DNA of 45,219 nt from contig JABMRV010000113.1 in assembly GCA_013202285.1 (NCBI GenBank), forward strand, positions 1-45,219, read 5' to 3'. Positions within the stretch are counted from its first letter, which is position 1; each line of letters opens with the position of its first letter. The notes below the pieces were generated by a model. The model saw only the letters and a program-made list of their open reading frames with translations, was not told the DNA's origin and made no database searches. A program made the translations under genes and the position numbers. Source of the stretch: a bacterium (GTDB lineage: Bacteria > Electryoneota > AABM5-125-24 > Hatepunaeales > Hatepunaeaceae). Shown piece after piece: positions 29,401 to 41,400 of this stretch.

Positions 29401-32400
29401 GATGCGACACTTACAATTTATTCAAACGATCCTGACCGACCGAATTACGATCTGTTTCTCACCGGTACAACGATCATTCTCGCTCCCGATATCGACATTA
29501 CATGGGATGAAGCTGCCGGTTATCCCGACGTCGTGGACTGGAACCTTGTCTTTTCAGAGCTGTATTCGACCGCACCTTATGATATCCCCGTTGTAATACG
29601 CAACATCGGCAACCGCGCCCTCGAGATCACTGATATAACTTCCGATAACATAGCTTTCAGCGCCGATGCCGACTATTTACTCCTTGAACCGGATGAGACG
29701 AGAGAAGTGGTTCTCACCTTCCAGGCTGACGAGAGCGGTGAATACAACGCTGAGATCACCGTTCATAACAACACCCAAACCAATCCCGAATATCCGATAT
29801 CGGTTCACGCCTCGGCATTGAATCCGCCTGTAATCGATCTCGATCCCGAATCGGTAACCGACAGTCTCTATGTCGGATTGTTCGTTAGTCATACTATCAC
29901 TGTGACCAATGAAGGCGAAGCCGAACTGAGATTCTCTATCGACCATGAGATAGTCAATGAACCCGGTCAGGATGAAGTTGAACGGAGCCTGAGAAGAATA
30001 AACCAGCATGTACCCGAACGTGACGATGCCGGCGATGAACTGTATCAGGTTGACCATCCTTTCGGTGCAAGTCAGTACCTTAATCTCGCTCACGATCCTG
30101 AGAACAACTGGATGTGGGTGCAGCAGTATTTAAGTTCTCATCGCATGATTGCCTGGGATCTGGAAGGTTTCGATCCTGATGCGGGAGATCCGCCAGAGAT
30201 CCGCGCTGACTGGGACAATCCCGGTAATAACACCATGGATATCGCCTACCACAACGGGGTGATTTATGTGGTTGAACTGTGGGGTCAGTTCCTGGGTCGT
30301 TATGACGTCGATGGCAACGACCTCAATCAGCTTAATATCGATCTTGATGGTACAAGCGCCAACGGTGTGGCGGTCGATCACGATAATGAATTATTGCTTG
30401 TGGGAAGTCAAACTAATGGGGGATTATACGTCTTTGATCTGGATGGTAATCACATTGCAACTACCGGCGATATCCGGCAGATGATAGACGGTAATCCGTT
30501 TCATTCAATCGAATGGGTGAGCGATCACCGGGACGGTCAGTTATGGGTGAACAGTCAGGGACTTGCCTGGCAGGTTGCCGTTGATACCGACAATTGGGAG
30601 TTCATCGGCAATGACGCGGTACAAACCTTTAATACTCACTCCGCCACTCAGTATGACGGTATTGCCCATGATGGATATAACCTCTGGATTGCAGCGTTTA
30701 ATCAGTCGAATATCAAGGTTTACGATGACGGCATATATGAGTCATGGATTTACTATACCCCCAATTCAGGCACACTCGCCGATCTGGAGGACCTTGAGGT
30801 CATCTTGACTCTTGATGCACGGGGTAAAGCCGAGGGTTCTTATGAAGCCAATCTGGTTTTCAGTTCCAATGATCCACTTAGTCCGGAAACCCTTCTAAAC
30901 GTGCGACTTTTTATCACCGAAACCCCAAGCCTGACTGTCGAATGGGATATCGATTTCGGCTTTCCCGACGAAGTGAACTGGAACGATGCCTACCCCGACC
31001 TGTACAATGATACTCCCTATGATATTGAACTCACACTGATAAATAACTCCGGAGATGCGATAAACGTCGATGCCATAGATTTCGCGGGCGCAGGCGGACA
31101 ATTCTACAGTGCTGACAGGGATCAATTCAGCATCGCTACCGGTGAACAGACCACGATAACCGTGACCCTCGAAGCAGGTGAATCGGGCAACCATCCATCG
31201 ACGATGACGATTCACTCGGACGCTCCCGGAATTGGGGAATACCCGGTTGAGCTTACCGGGCAGACTTTAAGTGCACCGGCGATCTCAATCGATCCGGAGA
31301 ATCTCCATGACGACCTGATAACCGGTGAGGTTGCTTATCACAACCTGAATATTGCCAACGGCGGTGAGAGTCAACTTCGGTTCACTATTACTTCGGTCTC
31401 AATTTCAGAACCTGAGCGAGATAACCTTGAACGAGTACTACGTCCCGCGGGTGGAAAATCCGCTCCCTATCGTGACGATCTGGGTGAAATAGTCGATCAA
31501 GTTGCCTTTAACCGGATAGGTTCCGGAGCTTACAAGAACGGTATTGCCTGGGATTGGGATAACCGCTGGATGTGGCTGTCGAGCTATAATCCCCAGGGTA
31601 TCGGAGCGGTCGATCCTTCGGATAATTACCAGGAGGTGCGTTGGGTTGACACCAATGAGAGACCGATGGGCACCGGTTGGCATAATGGTCTGCTCTATGT
31701 GGAATTCTGGCCCAATAATTATCTCACCTTATTTGATTCCGATCTGAATGAGAAGAGGACAATCGACCTTGTTTCCCGCGCTACTGCAATGGATTGTGCT
31801 GATGATTTTATCATCTACATAACCGATACGAACTGGAATATTGAGATAATGGATTATACCGGCAACAGCATTGCAACAATTCAGGCTAATGATTATCGCG
31901 GATTGATAAACAACGGCACTCCGCGCAGCCTCTGCTGGGTGGATGAACACTCGGAAGGTCAACTATGGTTGAACACGACTCGACATATCTGGCAGCTTGA
32001 TATAGATACCGATAATTGGGAGGTCAACGGTCTGATCTCGGATTTCGTATGGGATAACGGCAGTGAAGACTGGGACGGTATCGGTCACGATGGCAGTAAT
32101 CTCTGGCTGGGTGCTCGAGCGCAGTCCGATTATTTTATCGTGGACGATGGAGTCACGGAACTGTTCTGGCTGAGTACCGACATCACTGAGGGGGAGATCG
32201 CCGGTGAGAGCAATCTCGATGTTACCGTTATCCTCAGCGCAAGGTGGCTGATAGGTGGTGACTATGTAGGTCAACTCGTAATTGACAGCAATGACCCTAT
32301 CAACTCCGAAGTGATCTTCCCCGTCACCATGACGGTAGAGGATGCTCCCGATATCGAAGTAACCTGGGACGAAGATTACGGCTATCCCATCGAGATCGAC

Positions 32401-35400
32401 TGGAACCTCGTAGAACCCGGCGGTATTTATACTAACCAGACCTACAGTTTTACTGTAAGGGCTTACAGTTCCGGCGTAACCACACTCGAAGTTGATGAAA
32501 CAAGCGTCGATGATGAAGCCTTCTCGGCTGATGCGGATGCGTTTACGCTTGAACCGGAAGAATATCTCGATATCGAACTGACTTTCGATCCCGGTCGTGA
32601 CGGCGAATACAATGCTGTCCTAACCTTCTTAAGCAACTCGGAAGTACATCCCGAATTAAGGATCGATATGCACGCCACGGTTGAGAATGCACCTGAGATA
32701 CGTGTTTCTCCCGTCGAGATTACAGAAACTCTGAGAATAGAGGAGACAGCACAGCATAACATAACTGTTGAAAACCTTGGTGATGCTCTTCTCCGTTTCG
32801 ATACTGAAATAGAGATTCTTTCTGAACCGGAACGTGACTATAATCACCGCGCACTTCGCAGGATCGATGGTTCGACCGGTCTGCGCAGAGATGATCTCGG
32901 TGAGGTATTAGCCACCGTAAACTGGAGCAATGCGGGAGCGAATGACTATAAGGGTGGTGTCGCCTGGGATTGGGACAACCAGTGGATGTGGCTGACAACT
33001 TATACGAATAACATGATCGGTGCAGTCTCATTCTCGGATGACTATGAAGAGGTCGTCGAGGAGATATCGTGGAACTCCACCCAGCCGATGGGTGCAGCGG
33101 TAATGAACGGTGTACTTTATAATATTCACTGGACTCAACAGACGCTCGATAGATGGGACTTTGACGGAAACTCTTTAGATCCACTCGCTATCGGTGGAAT
33201 TCAGACCCCTACAGCCCTCGCAAGCAGTCCTGACCAGAATATATTATTTGTTATGGAAGGTTTAAATAATTTCGTTATTCACGTGCTTGAGGTGGACGGT
33301 GATAATGTCAATGAAATCGGTGTTATCGACTGGCGCCAGGGAGCGCTCAGTGGTCAGGGAAGCCGCAGCATCAATTGGGTGGACAAGCACCCCGACGGTC
33401 AATTATGGATAAACACCTCCGGTCATATCTGGCAGCTTCTCGTGAACGCTGAGGATTGGGAGGTCGTAGAGATAGCACAGGACTTCGATTTTGACAATGG
33501 CGGCGATCAATGGTGCGGAATCGGACATGACGGGCATAACCTCTGGCTTGGCGCCAGGACTCGCGCTGATTACGCTATTGTTGACGACAACATCACGGAG
33601 TTATACTGGCTGATGCTCGAACCGCGTGACGGCGAAGTTCCGAGCGGAGAAAACAACAGTATGGATCTGACATTGACGCTTAACGCGACGGGATTGATAG
33701 AAGGACGCTACGAAGCGGACATACATTTCCTCTCCAATGATCCATTCAATCAGGTCGTCGATGTCAATGTAGTTCTTAATGTGGTTCCGGCTCCCGATAT
33801 TGAAATCAGTTGGGGATTTGTCGATCCGGAAGAATCCGATCTCGTTGACTGGAACCGGTTCCACGCCGAGATGTTTGCTGGCGTCGAGTACCGCGTGCCT
33901 GTATCGGTTCGCAATGTCGGCGGCGCTACGCTTGATGTTTCGGAGATAATCTCCGATGTGGGTGAATTCAGCGCCGACCCGAACCAACTTTCTCTTAACC
34001 CGGATGAGGAGGTTGAGATCGAGTTTGTATTATTCGATCAGCAGGCAGGTGAATTCAACGGTGTGATGAGCTTCATCAGCAACGATCCCGATGAGGGTGA
34101 ATTCACACTCCGGCTCCATGCATTAACAACGCCACCTCCGCAGATAGAACTGGATACCTATGAGATCCTGACTGAGTTAGAGATCGGTGATGAGGAGTAT
34201 CACCCGGTAAATATTGCCAATACGGGACTGGTGGAACTGCGCTGGTGGAGTTCCATAGAAGTGATGAATGAGCCTGACCGCGACCGGTTTGACCGGTCAT
34301 TACGACGCATTGATACAGGAGCGCACGGACGGCGAGATGCCACCGGTGACGTGGTAACGACCTTCTCCTGGGGGAGGAGTGGGAGTGGAATACATAAAGC
34401 CGGTATCACCTGGGACAGCGACAACGAATGGATGTGGCTCACCAGTTTTAACCGGGACTACCTCGGAGCTGTCGATCCGGCGGACGATTTCAATGAGGTC
34501 ATCGCCTGGCAGCCTGACGGTCAGCATCCGATGGGAGCGGCGTGGATCGAAGGCAATATCTATATCGTCAACTGGGCGCAGAACTGGTTAGGCATCTGGG
34601 ACAGTGACGGCAACAACCTGGGCAGCTTCGACTCGCCTGTTCACCCATTGTCAGTGTCAGCCACAGGTGAATATCTGCTGATTATGACCGATACTGGAAA
34701 CCGCGATATCAGCGTGTTGACTTTGGAAGGTGAAATAATCGGTACGATAGACGATTACCAGCAGTTTATCAACGGTGAATCGGCAAGCTTTGAGTGGGTC
34801 GATCTGCATCCGGGCGGTGAACTATGGGTGAACACACCCGGACATATCTACCAGATCGACGTCGATGAAAACTGGCAAGCAACCGGACTAATGCAGGATT
34901 TCGAATGGGCTGGCAACCAGGTGTGGGACGGGATCGGTCATGACGGCGATAACCTCTGGCTCGGCGGATGGAATCAGGCGGAGTACATCATCGTCGAAGA
35001 CGGGATTGAAGAACTGCACTGGCTGACAATCCTCCCTTCGCGAGGAATCGTCGATGCCGAGAGCAATATGGATTTTGTTCTAACACTAAGTGCCGTTGAC
35101 CTTGTGATCGGGATTTACGAAGCCGATCTGCATATCCTGTCGAATGATCCGGATGACTCCGACCTGATTGTGTATGTATATATGGAGGTCAACGAGACTG
35201 AAGTTTCGGTTGAACCGGATCATCTCGATTTCGAGGACGTGATCTTATGGCAAAGTTCCATCATGGATATAACTGTACGCAATCTCGGTAATACTCCCGT
35301 GACGGTGACGGACGTTTCGGTAATCGGAGAGTATTTCAGCACTGATTTCGCCGGTGAGTTCACGATTCAGCCGGACAATGTCGAGCTGATTGCGGTGGAA

Positions 35401-38400
35401 TTCGCACCTGAAGAAGAGGACGATTTCATCGGGCGGGTGACGATATCGACGGATGTTCAGGATCAGGCGGAATTTATCGTTGATTTGAGCGGCTCGGGCA
35501 TCTATGAGAACCACGCGCCGGTGGTGGACGAGCCTATTGATGACGTGGTTGTAGATGAAGATTTCAACCCGTTTATCGTCGTCGATCTCGACGATGTTTT
35601 CTCGGATCCAGATCTGGATGAATTGACTTACACTGCCGTAAGCGATAACGTAAATTTGACCACGTCAATAATCGATCTTTCACTGCTACAGATTGACAGC
35701 GCACCGGACTGGAATGGTCAGGCTGAGGTTACCGTAACTGCTGAGGATGGATCTGAGGAGCGTGATGCCGGTCCTGTGCGCCGGTTGCGTGCAGTTGTTC
35801 GCCGTCACCCCCCCCGACGAGACCTTACTGCGCAAACCGCTTTCACGGTAACGGTTCGCCCGATAAACGATTCTCCAGAATGGGTACAGGTTCCAGAGAG
35901 CGTCGAGGCTGACGAGAACGAGGCAATTCAGTTCATCGTTGTAGGCAGAGACGTTGACAGCGATATAACCATCTCCTACCAATCCGCTGACCTTCCCAAT
36001 GATGTAGGTTATAATTTTGATGGCGACGACACCGGAACCTTCACCTGGCAGACCGACAACAACGATGCCGGAAGCTACACCGCCACCTTTACGCTCTCCG
36101 ACGGCGAAGATAATGTAGTCGCGGATGTTCTCATCGATGTTAATGATGTGAATCGTCCACCTGTGTTGACAGGCATCGGTAATCTCGAATTGATGGAGTG
36201 GATTGAATTTACACTGCAACTCGATGCAAACGATCCCGACGGCGACAACCTCACTTTCGAGGCTGAGAACCTGCCGGCAGGAGCAACCCTTGTGGATGAC
36301 CTGTTCAGTTGGACGCCCGACAACGATCAGGTTGGTGTATATAACAACATAATCTTCAGAGTTTGGGACGACGGCGATCCGCGCATGTCGGACGAGGATA
36401 CGATAACCATCACTGTCAATCAGGTGGGAACTCCGATTATCTCGATAACGCCTGCTGAGTTATATTTCAGTCTGCTGCGGGTCGATGAGAGTAAGGATTT
36501 AACCCTCAAGATATTCAACTTCGGAAACGCTGAACTGACAGTATCGGAAATAACGATACAGGGCGACTATTTCAGCAGTGATTTCGGTGGCGAGTTTGTC
36601 ATTCAAGCAGGCGACAGCTCGGAAGTCGTGGTCACGTTTGCCCCGCAGGAAGTCGGTGTTCTTGAAGCGACAATGACCATCATATCTGATGATCCTTCCA
36701 TTGGTAATCTGACCGTGTCTCTCACCGGAATTGGCAGGCAAAGTGAATTACGGGTGAATGAAACCGGTTCTTTACTCGAATTTTTCGCCGGAAATGAAGA
36801 GAATTGCGCTTATGACAACTGGATCAGCCACGTTTCGGAAGCTTATTACAGTGAGGACGATTACGATGATAACATGGAACCAGCGCCTCCTGAACTTGAC
36901 ATGGAAAATAACGATTTCGGTTCCTACCAGATTGTAGATGATCTCCTGGATGCTGACCAGATTCTATCGGACTGGTCTTTCATCTTCAGGTCATTGATTA
37001 ATGATAATCCTGGTGCTGCGGAAACCAGGTTAGCCAATTCATGGTTCTCAAACCATTATGATCTTGTGGAACTCGATGACGACGGGAAGGCATATTATAT
37101 CCTGCGTGAAGGACTTAATAACGATTTCGATGGAAACTTCTCGGATGAGGCTGGTGACGATGTGTATGGAAGTTTCGACCTCGGTTGGGGACTTTACATT
37201 TTTAATCCTTCTGCAGCCAATCCGAGTGTGGTTATCGAGATGGTTCACCCCTGCTATGATTTCACAGCTCCCCATATTGCTGTCGATGCCTTTATAAACA
37301 TCGATGCCGGTCTGTTCTTCGCCGCCGGCGCAAGCCGTATGAAAGTTTTCGATGGTGATGAATATGATGTTAATAATTCCTTATCGGATCCATCGCGAAT
37401 CGCCAGAAGCCCACTCCACGAAGCTCATAAAGCCGCAGTCGATCTGATCGATGATGAGTTTGTGATCCAGGTCCACAGTTATGATGTCGATAAGCACCCG
37501 AATTCAAAACCCATCGAGTTATCCGCCGGTCACGATAATAGCAATGGGTATCCCTACGATGATTATGATGAAAAACCCAACCAGCCGTTGATGGATGTCG
37601 ATTATTACTACGATATTCTCAGCATAACCCCCCTCTATCCGGTTCCACAGGATTTCTACGGTCAGCATCAGGCAGTTCGCGTCGAGGACTTCTTCGCGGC
37701 AAATTATCAATACTATGACCTTGCTGATTATTACTATAACGGCGGAAACATTCGGATCTATGACCATGTAGATCTTCCCGGTTCGGCTATTAACGTTCAG
37801 TCGATTTATTCGCATGACAGAAACAGATACGATCCCGCCAATGGACTTGAGAATTGGCTTCACATTGAAATGGACGAATTCCCCGATGTTATCAAAGACC
37901 AGAACCTTGGAGGGACCGTACACGGCAGCCTGCTGGAATTCTACGATGTCAATGTAAATTCTCCGGCTGTACCGACTCATGTGAATTTTGCTCCTGTTGT
38001 CCAATTCTACCGTCCGCTGTTCGAAGCGGTGAGAACTTATTACGACCATCCTCGACTGCACCATGTCCCCGGAGATTACGATACTATCCAGGAAGCCATT
38101 AATGCTTCATTCGGCGGTGACACGGTACTCGTCCATCCCGGCACTTATGTTGAAAATATTGATTTCATTGGTAAGAATATTATTGTCGGGAGTCTCTACC
38201 TGACCACTGGAGAGGTTGAATACATCGATTCTACCGTAATCGACGGCGATGCAAACGGCGGGAGTGTTACCAGATTTATTAATGGTGAAACCGAAAGCGC
38301 TATCTTGACGGGCTTTACAATCCGCAATGCCGATACCGACTACGGCGGTGGCGTATATATCAGAGGTTCCAGTCCGACATTAGATCACCTCGTTATTACG

Positions 38401-41400
38401 GAAAACAGAACAAGTGCCAGAGGAGCGGGAATCTATGCCACCAGCGGATCAAATCCGGTAATAGCCCATGTGACTGCCTATGGAAACATAGCACAACAAG
38501 GTAATGGCGGGATAAACGTTTTTAACAATTCAGGCGCTGATATAGTCAACAGCATTTTCTGGGGCAACGAACCTGTCGGATTGTCAGCCGATTTGAGTGT
38601 CACTTATTGCGATGTCGAGGGTGGATATGCCGGAACGGGTAATATAGACAATAATCCACTATTCGTCGATGCCGATAACGATAATTTACACCTTGGCGGA
38701 GGCAGTCCATGCATTGATACCGGCGACCCGGATTCTCCAACTGATCCGGACAACTCACGAGCCGATATGGGTGCATTCTATTTCCTTGATGAAGAGCTGC
38801 CCGATATCTCCCTATCGTCCGACACACTTGATTTCGGTGTGGTGGAAATCGGTCAGAATAGAGTATTAATCCTGACCATTTCAAATATTGGCGGCGCCGA
38901 CCTGAGGATCTCCGACATTTCTGTAGATAACAACCGGTTCAATACTGATTTTGAAAACACGGAGGTTATCGAACCCGATGGCAGTTATCAACTGTCCGTA
39001 ACTTTCCATCCCGAAACTTCGGGAGATTACACCGCGACCCTGACCATCACATCGAACGATCCGGACGAAAGCGTGCTGGATGTAGGATTAATCGGAACGG
39101 GAGCAAATCGCGCACCTGTCCTCACTGTCATCGGGGATCTCGAATTAACTGAGGGTGAAGAGTTCACTCTACAGCTCGATGCAATCGACCCCGACGGCGA
39201 CAACCTCACCTTTGAGGCGGAAAACCTACCTCTGGGTGCAGAACTAAATGGTGATATGTTCAGCTGGACACCTGGAGACAATCAGGCTGGAACCTATAAT
39301 GGAGTGATTTTCCGCGTCTGGGACGACGGCGATCCCCGCATGTTTGACGAGGAGACGATTACTATCACGGTGAACGAGACTAACCAACAGCCTGTTCTGA
39401 CTCATATCGGCAGCCTCTCGTTGGATGAGAGTGAGGAATTCACTCTGCAACTCGAAGCGAGCGATCCCGACGGCGACAACCTCACCTTTGAGGCTGAGAA
39501 CCTGCCTGAAGGCGCAACCCTCGAAAATGATCTGTTTATTTGGACGCCAAGGGACGACCAGATCGGTATTTATATGGGTGTTGTCTTTCGCGTATGGGAC
39601 GATGGTGATCCCCGCATGTCGGACGAGGAGACGATTATTATTACAGTGGGCGATGTCAACCACCCACCCGATTTCCCGGAAATTGGAGTCTGGAGCATGA
39701 ACGAGACCGAGTACTTCAGCAGGACACTTCGGGCGACCGATCCCGATGGCGATAATCTGACCTTTGAAGCCGAAAACCTGCCGGAAGGATCCGCTCTTGA
39801 AGACGACCTATTTACCTGGCAATCGACATTCGACCAATCGGGAACTTATGAGGATGTAATATTCCGCGTCTGGGATGATGGCGATCCGCGGCTGTCGGCA
39901 GAGCAGAGCGTGACTATAATAGTCTTTAATGTCAACAGACCTCCTGTCATGGAACCGCTCGGTAACTATGAGGTTGATGAGTGCGTGGAATTGGTCATCC
40001 AGTTCGAATGGAGTGATCCGGACGGTGATAATGTGAGCTTCGTAGCCGATACTCTTCCTGAAGGCGCAGTAATCGAGGGTGACGTTTTCAGGTGGACGCC
40101 GGATTCCGATCAGATTGGTACGCATGATATAGCCTTCTTGGCGCTGGATGACGGCGACCTGCCGATGTGGTCCTTTCCTCCGAGACCCTGCACGATCACC
40201 GTTAACCTCGCTAATAATCCTCCTGTCCTGATGGAGATTGGTGAATCCGGCTGGATCTATGGGCAAGAGGGTTACGAGATTGAGTTCCAGTTGTTCGCTT
40301 TTGATTCGGACGGAGACAACCTGACCTTCGAAGCCGAGAACCTGCCTGAAGGAGCAACCCTTGAAGGTGACATGTTTAACTGGACGCCAGGTCTCGTTCA
40401 GGCGGGCATTCACGAAGGAGTAATCTTCCGCGTCTGGGACGACGGTACACCTTCGAAATCTGATGAGCAGGTTGTATCGATCTGGGTTCTTGAATTCAAC
40501 CGACCGCCGGTGATGACGGATATCGAGGATCAGGTCCTCACGGGAGGATTGGAGTTTGTTCTTGAAATTGAAGCTTCCGACCCGGATGGTGATGATTTAT
40601 TCTATGAAGCTTATCAGGGAGATTTCGCACCACTGCCTCCTGGAGCGAATATGGCAGGCAGTGTCTTTACCTGGACTCCCAGTAACGATCAGGCTGGTGA
40701 TCACGAGGGGATCGTTTTTCGAGTCTGGGACAACGGTCCCGGTTATTTATCGGACGCGGATACGATCACTATAACCGTTCTCGAAGGCAATCGTCCGCCG
40801 GTTCTAAGTGAGGTTGGTGAAGCCGGCTGGATCTGGGGACGGGAGGGTGTCGAGATTGAGTTCCAGTTGATCGCTGACGATCCCGATGGAAACAACCTGA
40901 CCTTCGAAGCCGAGAATCTGCCTGAAGGAGCAACTCTTGAGGATGACCTGTTTAACTGGACACCCGGTCTTGACCAGGCGGACACCTACGAAGGAGTAAT
41001 CTTCCGTGTCTGGGATGACGGCGATCCTTCGATGTTTGATGAGCAGGTCGTATCATTCTACATCGGTGAATTCAACCGACCACCGGTGATGACGGATATC
41101 GAGGATCAGGTCATATCGGCAGGCGAGGAATTAGTCATTGAGATTGAAGCCTTCGATCCTGATGGGGACGATCTTTTCTACCATGTTTACGCACAGCCAT
41201 TACAAGAGTTGCCTGTCGGAATGGAAATGGAAGGTAATATTTTCACCTGGACGCCTGATTACGATCAGGTCGGGGATCACGGGGGGATTAATTTCGGGGT
41301 CTGGGATAACGGTCCCGGCTATCTACATGTAAACAAAACGATCACTATAACCGTGCTCGACGCCAATCAGCCACCGATAATGTCCGTCGCCAACGTTATA

